From NCBI GenBank assembly GCA_036559705.1, contig DATBSP010000031.1, positions 1 through 64,000 of the forward strand: a stretch of 64,000 nucleotides of DNA, in the 5' to 3' direction. The notes beneath the pieces were generated by a model. That model worked only from the letters and a program-made list of their open reading frames with translations. It was not told the origin of the DNA and did no database searches. The position numbers were made by a program, and so were the translations under genes. This document shows positions 43,589 through 51,211 of this stretch, in pieces (within the stretch, counting starts at the first letter, position 1; every line of letters begins with the position of its first letter). Source of the DNA: Hyphomicrobium_A sp036559705. Lineage in GTDB: Bacteria; Pseudomonadota; Alphaproteobacteria; Rhizobiales; Hyphomicrobiaceae.

Positions 43589-44173
43589 TCAGCAGTCGCC
43601 GAACAGCGAGGCGACGCAGTTCCACGTCTTCTTCATGGCGTTGCCGACCGCGTTGCCGGTCTCGGTGACGGCCTCACCGGTCTTCTTGGCAAAATTCTCC
43701 ACCGCGTTCGGCTTCGCCTCCTCCGGCGCCCCCGGCGCTTGCGGATCGTGCGGCACGGCCTGCTGTTGATCAGGCGGGGGCAACGGCGCGGGTGCATACT
43801 CCTTGGCCGGGGCCAGGGGCGCCAAGGGTGCCGCCGGCGGTGCCGGTTGCATCGGACGCGCGGCCGGCGTCTCGGCCAAGGGAGCCCCACCAGGATCGCC
43901 GGGCGGGAACATCACAGTGCGCGTTTCTCCGGGGCACGGCGTCGCCTGGCCGCGGGCGGCGCTACAGCTCGCATGCCCGCCGGCTTTGGCAATCTCGGTG
44001 ATGCAAAGGAACTGTCCGCGCGAGGCGCGAGCCGCCATGGGCGCGTCGCCGCCGATGAGGCAGCGGTAACTCGCATCGGGTCCGGTACACGTGACGCAGT
44101 ATTCCTGCGCCATTGCGCCCGCGGCGAGGGTGCAGATCAACGTCGCCGCGATCAGAGAAAACCGCAAGTGCAT
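43589..44173 (-). CDS. Secreted Cys- and Pro-rich hypothetical protein
   Basis: 194 residues. A signal peptide (FSLIAATLICTLAAGAMA) precedes a compact Cys-containing part (CVTCTGPDASYRCLIGG, FLCITEIAKAGGHASC) of about 75 residues, then a low-complexity Pro/Ala linker and a C-terminal amphipathic helix (VENFAKKTGEAVTETGNAVGNAM) ending CVASLFGDC. The two-part design, with the folded Cys part first, resembles small periplasmic proteins in Rhizobiales. No function known. The ATG at 44173 gives the signal peptide directly. Confidence 0.7.
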   Translation of the reverse strand: MHLRFSLIAATLICTLAAGAMAQEYCVTCTGPDASYRCLIGGDAPMAARASRGQFLCITEIAKAGGHASCSAARGQATPCPGETRTVMFPPGDPGGAPLAETPAARPMQPAPPAAPLAPLAPAKEYAPAPLPPPDQQQAVPHDPQAPGAPEEAKPNAVENFAKKTGEAVTETGNAVGNAMKKTWNCVASLFGDC

Positions 44174-44299
44174 GCGAGCCCACCCTACGGGACCGGCCGT
44201 TGCGGCCTTGTCTCCCAACTGGCTGGGAAACGATGCGGCCGTGGGTGATAGGCGTCAAGGCCGATGGTGGAAGCACGGCGGATGCGGGGCTCGCACGGC

Positions 44300-44328
44300 T
44301 TGCAATCGGGCCACCCCCCCTCTATTAG
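44300..44328 (+). promoter_or_regulatory. Promoter of the tRNA-Ser gene
   Basis: TTGCAA (44300-44305), a 17-bp spacer and TATTAG (44323-44328) sit directly before the tRNA. Transcription would start near 44335, about 6 bases before the mature 5' end. Confidence 0.55.
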
Positions 44329-44340
44329 GGCTCCTCCGGA

Positions 44341-44434
44341 GGAGACGTGGCCGAGAGGCTGAAGGCGGCGGTTTGCTAAACCGTTATACGCTTGTAAAGG
44401 CGTATCGAGGGTTCGAATCCCTCCGTCTCCGCCA
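44341..44434 (+). tRNA. tRNA-Ser(GCT)
   Basis: A class II tRNA of 94 bases including an encoded CCA. The 7-bp acceptor stem (ggagacg / cgtctcc) pairs perfectly. The anticodon loop TTGCTAA holds GCT at 44375-44377. The long variable arm (tatacgcttgtaaaggcgtat) forms the stem expected of tRNA-Ser, and the T-arm has GTTCGAATCC. It decodes AGC and AGU. Confidence 0.97.
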
Positions 44435-44495
44435 CCCCTCAGAAATCAATAATCTGAAACAGGCTGAACGCTTGGCACTTGCGTGCCAGTCGAAC

Positions 44496-44588
44496 TCACT
44501 CGTCGGAGGCGACGTAGAGTTCTCCGTCCCGCCAGGAAAACTGATGCGCTTTGGGGTCTGCCAAAAGTGCGGCGAGGGCTTCAAGCAT
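44496..44588 (-). CDS. Possible 30-residue small protein
   Basis: A 30-codon frame (MLEALAALLADPKAHQ ... LYVASDE) begins at an ATG preceded by AGGAG at 7 bases, an excellent ribosome site. It has a short amphipathic N-terminal helix and a polar C-terminus. It lies between the tRNA and the next gene, opposite in strand. Without conservation data it stays tentative. Confidence 0.35.
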   Translation of the reverse strand: MLEALAALLADPKAHQFSWRDGELYVASDE

Positions 44589-44788
44589 TGGTTCACTCCT
44601 GTGATCTGTGCTGGTGCCCCTTCTTACGCAGCTGCCGTACACGCCGCTGTTCCATAGGGAACCCATCGCCGACCTGGAGCCAAACGCGTACCCGGCGCAT
44701 GCCGCCACGTGATGGCCACACGCTGGCCCCGCTATCGGCTTATGAATCGGCTTGTATCGTTGGCAGGCGGGTCGCTGCATCGGGGGGA

Positions 44789-45154
44789 ATGATGCTGCTG
44801 CTTGATGCTATTGCGTGCGTCATCCTCACCGGGATGATGCTGGTTCCGATCGTCAACCTAATTGCGGGGGCAATCCTGGGAGCAGCGCTGGGCGGAGCGC
44901 CCGGCGGCGTCGTGGGGTTCCTGTTTGCCATCATCGTGACAGTTGCCGAGAAGGTGGTCGCCGACCGCCTCGGCTGGTTCGAGTTGCAAGGCGATTGTGA
45001 CGATGCCGTCGTCGGAGATATCCAACAGATGCCGGTTTTAAGCCAGGGCATGCAACGGCATTTGCTGAGGCGACGAGTGTTCGGTTCGCCAAAAGTGCGC
45101 CGTCGGCCCGCCGGGTTGCCGACTTCCGTCAACTACGGGCAATCCTTGCACTAA
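44789..45154 (+). CDS. Possible small membrane protein
   Basis: 121 residues. The first 55 are strongly hydrophobic (LLLDAIACVILTGMMLVPIVN, then GVVGFLFAIIVTVAEKVV), with Gly/Ala-rich packing; the rest is basic and soluble. GGGGGG precedes two adjacent ATGs. No family recognised, and codon pattern is less regular than in the neighbouring genes, so the C-terminal part is doubtful. Confidence 0.4.
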   Translation: MMLLLDAIACVILTGMMLVPIVNLIAGAILGAALGGAPGGVVGFLFAIIVTVAEKVVADRLGWFELQGDCDDAVVGDIQQMPVLSQGMQRHLLRRRVFGSPKVRRRPAGLPTSVNYGQSLH

Positions 45155-45312
45155 TAGCCGCACTCGATTGAACGGCAGTTGTTCTTCACGATCGATTGTC
45201 CGCCGGCGGCCTGGACCATCGCGTGCGGGGATCCATATATTCGCTGCAAGTGATGCCGGCGCCGCGGCAACTTTCCGTGTCGGGGTGCGTTGGTTTGTAA
45301 AGGAGTAAACCG

Positions 45313-45573
45313 ATGAGCATGTTGAGAGTGGCGGCACTGGGATTTGCCGCGTTGGCAGTGGTTGCCCCGACAGCGGTGTCGGCGGATTCCTACTGGGAGG
45401 TCGAGGCGGCGCGGGCCAATGCGAGAGCCGGTGGCCCGACCAACGCGCGCGACGCCGAGTTGCTCACTCGGTATGGCTGCCTGAGCGGCACGCGCAGCGC
45501 CTTCTGCGAGCGCCAGGCCGGCTATCCGGTACCGCGCCGCTATTACCGCGCCTCGCGCCGCTACGCACGCTAG
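45313..45573 (+). CDS. Small secreted hypothetical protein
   Basis: 86 residues with a signal peptide (LRVAALGFAALAVVAPTAVSA) and a mature part containing two cysteines (YGCLSGTRSAFCERQ) and a Tyr/Arg-rich basic C-terminus. Ribosome site AAAGGAG lies 7 bases upstream. No known function. A terminator follows about 25 bases after the stop. Confidence 0.65.
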   Translation: MSMLRVAALGFAALAVVAPTAVSADSYWEVEAARANARAGGPTNARDAELLTRYGCLSGTRSAFCERQAGYPVPRRYYRASRRYAR

Positions 45574-45593
45574 ATTGCGATCCCGAAGAAAAT

Positions 45594-45625
45594 CAAAACC
45601 CCGCCTCGATCGAGGCGGTGTTTTT
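45594..45625. terminator. Bidirectional terminator between convergent genes
   Basis: A 7-bp stem (ccgcctc / gaggcgg) with a GATC loop at 45601-45618 is followed by GTTTTT and preceded by AAAACC, so it can stop transcription from both sides. It separates the small secreted gene from the molybdo-oxidoreductase gene. Confidence 0.85.
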
Positions 45626-45654
45626 GTTTGTCCTAACGGCGGACGAGCGCGGAT

Positions 45655-47994
45655 CTAGGCGAGTACGGGTTCCAACTCCGGCGCCGCCTGTTTTTCCGCT
45701 TGCGGGGGCTGTACCGCCTTGCGCACGCGGATCGGTATCGACTTGTACGCCGGAGTGCGGCTGCGCGTGTCGACGTTCTGCAACGCAACGAGCGAGTTGG
45801 CTTCGGGGTAGTACGCTGCGGCCGAATTCCGCGCGATCTCGAATTCGACCGCGGTGAGGTTGTGCAGCACGCGCGCCTTGCCCCCGTCCCCGGCCGGTGC
45901 GATCGCCTCGACGTCGACGAGATCGCCGTGGCTCAAGCCTCGCGCGGCGAGGTCGTCCTTGTGCATGAAGATGACATCGCGCCGCCCGGTGATGCCGCGA
46001 TAGCGATCGTTGAAGCCGTAGATTGTCGTATTGTACTGATCGTGACTGCGGATGGTGGCGAGCATCAACGCGCCCGTCTCGCTGGCGCGGCCATCGCAGT
46101 CGAGACCGTCGAACACGATGAAGTTGGCCTTGCCGTTTGGCGTCAGCCACTGCCGCTCCGAGGCGGCTATGTAGAGGCGGAAGCCGCCCGGCTCACGCAC
46201 GCGTTCGTTGAAGTCGGCGAAGGCGGGGACCACCTTCTCTATAGCGTCGCGGATGAGATTGTAGTCGGCGACGAAAGCATCCCAATCGACCTTTGTGTCG
46301 GGCAGCGTCGCCTTGGCGATGCCGGCGACAATGGCCGGTTCCGACTTGAGGTCGGACGAGGCCGGCTTCAGGCGGCCGGCCGAGGCGTGCACGACGGACA
46401 TAGAATCTTCGACCGTCACCGACTGCGGGCCGGTCTCCTGCTCATCGAGCTCGGTGCGGCCAAGGCAGGGCAGAATGATCGACGACTTGGCCAGCAGCAG
46501 ATGCGAGCGGTTGAGCTTGGTTGCGATGTGGACCGCTAGGTCCAGCTTGCGCATGGCGGCAAAGCTCGCCTCCGGGTCGGACATGGCCACGGGCAGGTTG
46601 CCGCCCATGCACACGATGGCCTTGGAGCGCCCTTCGCCTATGGCCTTGATGGAGTCGACGGCACTATGGCCGTGTTCATGCGGCGGCTTGAAGCCGAAGG
46701 TCGCTTCCAGCCGCTCGAGCAGCTCGGCGTTGGGAATCTCGGTGATGCCGACCGTACGGTCGCCCTGTACGTTCGAGTGACCGCGCAGCGGGCAGATGCC
46801 AGCCCCTGGACGCCCCACTTGGCCGCGCATGAGCATCAGGTTGGCGAGCTGCTGTACGACCTGCGTGCCGTGGCGGTGCTGCGTGAGTCCCATGCCGTAG
46901 CAGAAGATGACGTTCTTGGCGTTGGCGTAGATCTCGGCGGTGCTTTCGATCTCGCTGCGCGTCAGGCCCGAGCAGCGCTCGATCTCCTTCCACTTTGTTG
47001 CCTTGATGTCTTGGACGAGAGCCTCGTAGCCGGATGTGTCCGCCTTGATGAAGTCGCGATCAATGACTTGGCGCCCGTTCTTGCCGTCGAGCGCCAGTAG
47101 CGCCTTCATCAGCCCTTTCATTACCGCCGCGTCGCCGCCGACGCGCACTTGATGGTAAACGGAGGCAATCTTTGTGGCGCGACCCGTCAGCATCTCAACG
47201 GGATGTTGCGGCGACAGGAAGCGTTCGAGCCCGCGCTCCTTGAGCGGATTGAACACGACGATGGTGCCACCGCGCTTTGACACCTCGCGCAGCGTTGACA
47301 GCATGCGCGGGTGATTTGTGCCGGGGTTGTGGCCCATACAAAAGACCACGTCGGCGTGATCGAAGTCTTCCAGCGTCACCGTCCCCTTGCCGACGCCGAT
47401 GGAATCCGGCAGCCCGACGCTCGTCGCCTCGTGGCACATGTTGGAGCAGTCGGGGAAGTTGTTCGTGCCGAACTCGCGCACGAATACCTGATAAAGAAAT
47501 GCCGCCTCGTTCGAGGTGCGCCCCGAGGTGTAGAACTCGGCCATATTTGGAGCCGGTAGCTTGCGCAGCTCCGCACCGATGAGGGCGAACGCGTCCTGCC
47601 ACGCGATCGGCACGTAGCGATCGGTTGCCGCGTCATAGATCATCGGGTGCGTGAGACGGCCGGCATCTTCGAGCGCGAAGTCGGTCCAGTTCCACAACTC
47701 ACTGATGGTATGCGCGGTGAAGAATTCAACATCGGTGCGCCGGCGTGTCGCTTCCCACGCTACCACCTTGGCGCCGTTCTCGCAGAACTCGAAGGATGAG
47801 GCGTGACGCGGATCCGGCCACGCGCAGCCGGGGCAATCGAAGCCTTGTGGCTGGTTCACCCTGCGCAGCGCCCGCGTCTCGCGGTTGAGCGCCATCTGCG
47901 CGCGCAACGCTCGCGCGACGGCCTGCAGCGCGCCCCATCCACCGGCAGGGCCACCATATGCGCCAACGCCCGGGACCTTCTCGTGTTTGCCCAT
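45655..47994 (-). CDS. FdhF/YdeP-type molybdopterin oxidoreductase
   Basis: 779 residues. The N-terminal iron-sulfur motif is reduced (FDCPGCAWPDP, with further Cys in FEFCENG). Molybdopterin-binding domains follow, with YTSGRTSNEAAFLYQVFVRE and the active-site region NFPDCSNMCHEATS where Cys would bind Mo. Later blocks GHNPGTNHPRML, RGQVGRPGAGICPLRGHSNVQGDR and the C-terminal SHDQYNTTIYGFNDRY are diagnostic of the YdeP branch. In E. coli, YdeP is tied to acid resistance; the electron donor is unknown. No formate dehydrogenase subunits or cofactor genes are adjacent. It ends convergent to the small gene at 45313. Confidence 0.9.
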   Translation of the reverse strand: MGKHEKVPGVGAYGGPAGGWGALQAVARALRAQMALNRETRALRRVNQPQGFDCPGCAWPDPRHASSFEFCENGAKVVAWEATRRRTDVEFFTAHTISELWNWTDFALEDAGRLTHPMIYDAATDRYVPIAWQDAFALIGAELRKLPAPNMAEFYTSGRTSNEAAFLYQVFVREFGTNNFPDCSNMCHEATSVGLPDSIGVGKGTVTLEDFDHADVVFCMGHNPGTNHPRMLSTLREVSKRGGTIVVFNPLKERGLERFLSPQHPVEMLTGRATKIASVYHQVRVGGDAAVMKGLMKALLALDGKNGRQVIDRDFIKADTSGYEALVQDIKATKWKEIERCSGLTRSEIESTAEIYANAKNVIFCYGMGLTQHRHGTQVVQQLANLMLMRGQVGRPGAGICPLRGHSNVQGDRTVGITEIPNAELLERLEATFGFKPPHEHGHSAVDSIKAIGEGRSKAIVCMGGNLPVAMSDPEASFAAMRKLDLAVHIATKLNRSHLLLAKSSIILPCLGRTELDEQETGPQSVTVEDSMSVVHASAGRLKPASSDLKSEPAIVAGIAKATLPDTKVDWDAFVADYNLIRDAIEKVVPAFADFNERVREPGGFRLYIAASERQWLTPNGKANFIVFDGLDCDGRASETGALMLATIRSHDQYNTTIYGFNDRYRGITGRRDVIFMHKDDLAARGLSHGDLVDVEAIAPAGDGGKARVLHNLTAVEFEIARNSAAAYYPEANSLVALQNVDTRSRTPAYKSIPIRVRKAVQPPQAEKQAAPELEPVLA

Positions 47995-48192
47995 TGTTCA
48001 CTCGCGTCAGGCCGCCGCAACTCGGGCGACAGTTGAACTGCCACAGCTAAAGAACCGTTCCGGTTGAGGCTTCTAGGGTAGAAGACAACTTTAGGAAAAG
48101 GCTCGGGACGCGTGACACCTATGCATTAAATGGGAACCGGCGCACCATATGCGAGTTGGTCTCCCAGGGTGTCGCATGCGCGAGAACCGGCC

Positions 48193-48402
48193 ATGTATGT
48201 GTCCATACTCTCCGACGAGGATCTCGAAGCACTGCAAAGCGCCATCGAGACGGCGCTCGATGAAGCCGTCGAACGCGGCATGACCCTGTCGCTGTCGGAT
48301 ATCACGGTGCGCCTCTTTGAGGCTTACGTGATGGGCGAGCGTGATCCCGACAAGCTCGCGGACGCAGTCGTGTTCGACCACAGCAAGCGGCTAATTCACT
48401 AG
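48193..48402 (+). CDS. Small conserved-looking hypothetical protein
   Basis: 69 residues, helical and acidic (DEDLEALQSAIETALDEAVERG), with TVRLFEAYVMGERDPDKLADAVV in the second half. The type recurs in Hyphomicrobiales; no function known. The ATG at 48193 is chosen because the sequence upstream in the same frame looks non-coding. It is divergent from the molybdo-oxidoreductase, with a 200-base gap. Confidence 0.6.
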   Translation: MYVSILSDEDLEALQSAIETALDEAVERGMTLSLSDITVRLFEAYVMGERDPDKLADAVVFDHSKRLIH

Positions 48403-48565
48403 GCCGCGCCGGCTTACTCCCTGTCAAAACTCGTCGGCGACAAGTCAAGATCATCGACGGGATCAATGCCATCATTGCCCTTGCTGATCCGATTGTTCCG
48501 TCGGCGATGTTGTCTGCGCGCGCTCGATGTTGCATGCCTTAGCAGGCACACAGGAGCCAGAAGAC

Positions 48566-49543
48566 GTGGCATTGAACACGCGGCTGACGCAGCAACTCGG
48601 CATCGCACACCCGATCATCTCCGCACCGATGGCTTTTGCGGCGGGCGGACGGCTCGCCGCCGCCGTCTCGGCTGCCGGAGGACTTGGCCTTATCGGCGGC
48701 GGTTACGGCGATGCGGGCTGGCTCGATGCTGAGCTGCGCGCGGCGGGTAACGCACCAATCGGATGCGGCTTCATTACCTGGTCTCTAAAGAAGCAGCCGC
48801 AGCTCCTCGACCTCGTGCTGGCACGCAGCCCGCACGCAGTCTTCTTGTCGTTCGGTGATCCCGAGCCGTTCGCCGCGCGCATCAAATCCTCCGGCACCAA
48901 GCTCATCTGCCAAGTGCAGACGCGCCGCGACGCCGCGCGCGCTATTGCCTGCGGCGCGGACATCGTCGTCGCGCAAGGCTCCGAGGCCGGCGGTCACGGG
49001 GAACGCCGCGCCACACTGACGCTGGTGCCGGAAGTCGCCGATCTCATCGCCGCCACGTCTCCCGAAACGCTGCTATGCGCTGCCGGCGGCATCGCCGACG
49101 GGCGTGGCCTTGCCGCCGCTCTGATGCTCGGTGCCGACGGCGTCCTCGTCGGCTCGCGGCTATGGGCCTCGAACGAGGCGAACGTGTCACCCCGCATGCA
49201 CGCCGCCGCGCTCGCCGCCACCGGCGATGACACGATCCGCTCGCAGGTGATGGATCTCGCTCGCAAGCTCGACTGGCCGGCGCGTTACACCGCGCGCGTG
49301 CTGCGCAACGCGTACATAGAGCGCTGGCACGGGCGCGAAGCTGAGTTGGCGGCGGTGGCCGACGAGGAGGCCGCCAAGTATCGTAAGGCCTGGGCCGAGG
49401 GCGACCCCGAGGGCAGCAATACGTTTATTGGCGAAGCGGCAGGTCTCATCCATACCATCGAGCCGGCGGGCATCATCATCGAACGCATGGTTGGCGAAGC
49501 CGAACGGCGGATTGCCGGCGCCGCGCGCGACGTCATTTCGTAG
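48566..49543 (+). CDS. Nitronate monooxygenase-like flavoprotein
   Basis: 325 residues of the NPD/2-nitropropane dioxygenase type TIM-barrel FMN family. The start LNTRLTQQLGIAHPIISAPMAF and the FMN-binding segments VVAQGSEAGGHGERRAT, LLCAAGGIADGRG and MLGADGVLVGSRLWAS are visible. The GTG at 48566 is preferred because AGGAG lies 10 bases upstream; an ATG at 48527 is in frame. Family members oxidise nitronates such as propionate 3-nitronate. Substrate is not established. Confidence 0.85.
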   Translation: MALNTRLTQQLGIAHPIISAPMAFAAGGRLAAAVSAAGGLGLIGGGYGDAGWLDAELRAAGNAPIGCGFITWSLKKQPQLLDLVLARSPHAVFLSFGDPEPFAARIKSSGTKLICQVQTRRDAARAIACGADIVVAQGSEAGGHGERRATLTLVPEVADLIAATSPETLLCAAGGIADGRGLAAALMLGADGVLVGSRLWASNEANVSPRMHAAALAATGDDTIRSQVMDLARKLDWPARYTARVLRNAYIERWHGREAELAAVADEEAAKYRKAWAEGDPEGSNTFIGEAAGLIHTIEPAGIIIERMVGEAERRIAGAARDVIS

Positions 49544-49716
49544 AGACAGAGCATGCTGCCGACCAAAAACTAGGCACGCAGCTAGGTGCGACGTCCTACG
49601 CGCCCGCCCACTGTTTAATTTCTCCTAAGATCTACTATCTACCCTTGCGAGGTGCCTGCGGCTTGCGCCTGCCGTCCGCGCGGCGTTACGCTGGCTCGCT
49701 TGCCGGTAGTCGTGTC

Positions 49717-51003
49717 ATGGAAAGAGTGCTGACGGCAGTCTTGGCTGGGCTGGTGCAGCGCGGTGCGCTGACGATCGTGACAGCACGCGGGCACGAGCAC
49801 ACCTTCGGCGATGGCACCGGCAAGGAGATCCGCATCCGCTTCATGGATGCGGGCGCCGAACGTGCCACCGTTCTCAACCCCGAGCTGCGTGTCGGCGAGC
49901 TGTTCATGGACGGGCGCCTCGTCGTCGAGCGCGGTACCATCTACGACTTTCTTGAACTCGTGCTGCGGGACGCGAAGGCGGCGCCGCGCTCGCTGCCCGC
50001 GCGCCTGCTTGGGGCATATCGCTTCCTCACCCGCCGCGCCGTCAGCAGCAACGACCTCTGGCGCGCGCGCCGCAACGTCGCCCATCATTACGATCTCGAC
50101 CATCGGCTGTACGACCTGTTCCTCGATGCCGACCAGCAGTACAGCTGTGCGTACTTCGAGCGCCCGGACTGCACGCTGGATGAGGCACAGCTGGCTAAGA
50201 AGCGGCTGATTGCGGCCAAACTTCTCGTCGAGCCGGACAGCCGCGTGCTCGATATCGGCTGCGGCTGGGGCGGCCTAGCGCTTTACCTGAAGAGGATTGC
50301 GGGTGCCCGCCAGGTGCAAGGCATCACGTTGTCCGCCGAGCAACTGCAGGTTGCCCGCGGGCGGGCCGAGAAGGCGGGGCTCGAGGACAGCGTGCGCTTC
50401 GTCCTCAACGACTACCGCGAGGTGGAAGGCAGCTACGACCGCATCGTCTCGGTCGGCATGTTCGAGCACGTCGGGCCGCGCTTCTATCAAGCCTACTTCG
50501 ACAAATGCCGGCAGCTCCTGAAGCCCGACGGCGTCATGCTCTTACACACCATCGGGCTCATGGACGGCCCCTGGTACCCGAATCCCTGGCTCGACAAGTA
50601 CATATTTCCAGGCGGCCAGCTCCCGGCACTGTCGGAGATCGTCCCTGCCGTCGAGCAGGCCGGGCTGATCGTGACCGACGTCGAGTGCCTGCGCACGCAT
50701 TACGCCGAGACGCTTTCCAAGTGGCGCCAGCGCTTCATGGCGCGACGCGAGGAGGCGCGCGCACTGTATGACGAGCGCTTCTGCCGCATGTGGGAATACT
50801 ACCTCGCCTGCTGCGAGGCGGCCTTCCGTTACCAGGACGTCGCTGTCTTTCAGGTGCAGTGCGCGCGCAGCATCGACGCCGTGCCCCTGACCCGCGATTA
50901 CATCGCGGAACGCACGCAAATCCTGCGCCTGCACGAGGCGGCTGCAAGCGCGCCGAAGCCGGTCGCAGCCGAGCCCGTCCAATTGCGCAAGCAGCGGCTC
51001 TGA
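49717..51003 (+). CDS. cfa: Cyclopropane-fatty-acyl-phospholipid synthase
   Basis: 428 residues. An N-terminal lipid-binding domain (RFMDAGAERATVLNPELRVGELFMDG) precedes the methyltransferase domain: HHYDLDHRLYDLFLD, YSCAYFE, SAM motif I VLDIGCGWGGLALYL, and GITLSAEQLQVA. The enzyme adds a methylene bridge from SAM to unsaturated acyl chains of membrane lipids, usually in stationary phase or stress. The start is the first ATG giving the expected N-terminus. Confidence 0.92.
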   Translation: MERVLTAVLAGLVQRGALTIVTARGHEHTFGDGTGKEIRIRFMDAGAERATVLNPELRVGELFMDGRLVVERGTIYDFLELVLRDAKAAPRSLPARLLGAYRFLTRRAVSSNDLWRARRNVAHHYDLDHRLYDLFLDADQQYSCAYFERPDCTLDEAQLAKKRLIAAKLLVEPDSRVLDIGCGWGGLALYLKRIAGARQVQGITLSAEQLQVARGRAEKAGLEDSVRFVLNDYREVEGSYDRIVSVGMFEHVGPRFYQAYFDKCRQLLKPDGVMLLHTIGLMDGPWYPNPWLDKYIFPGGQLPALSEIVPAVEQAGLIVTDVECLRTHYAETLSKWRQRFMARREEARALYDERFCRMWEYYLACCEAAFRYQDVAVFQVQCARSIDAVPLTRDYIAERTQILRLHEAAASAPKPVAAEPVQLRKQRL

Positions 51004-51051
51004 TTGCACTTTTTCTAAGCTAAGCCCGGCTGATTTCGCCCACGCCCGCGC

Positions 51052-51080
51052 TTGGAATGAGGGCGCCCTTTGTCTATAGT
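51052..51080 (+). promoter_or_regulatory. Candidate promoter for the BON-OmpA cassette
   Basis: TTGGAA (51052-51057), a 17-bp spacer and TATAGT (51075-51080) form a good sigma70-type promoter. It leaves a leader of about 125 bases before the ATG at 51212. Confidence 0.5.
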
Positions 51081-51211
51081 CCGCCTGATCGGGGGACTAG
51101 CCGGACCACGTCGACGCTGGCCGGTCTGCGCCGCGTGCGGCGCATCTAAGGCGGGACACGGGATCTCGGCAGCGCTGCGTTACCTGCGCCGAACGCGGAG
51201 GCACAGTTCGC

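Noticed and set aside
44341..44434. tRNA-Ser as an integration site for a mobile island
   Set aside because: No integrase and no repeat of the tRNA 3' end was seen downstream.
45655..47994. Selenocysteine in the molybdo-enzyme
   Set aside because: The frame contains no in-frame TGA; the active-site region uses an ordinary Cys codon.
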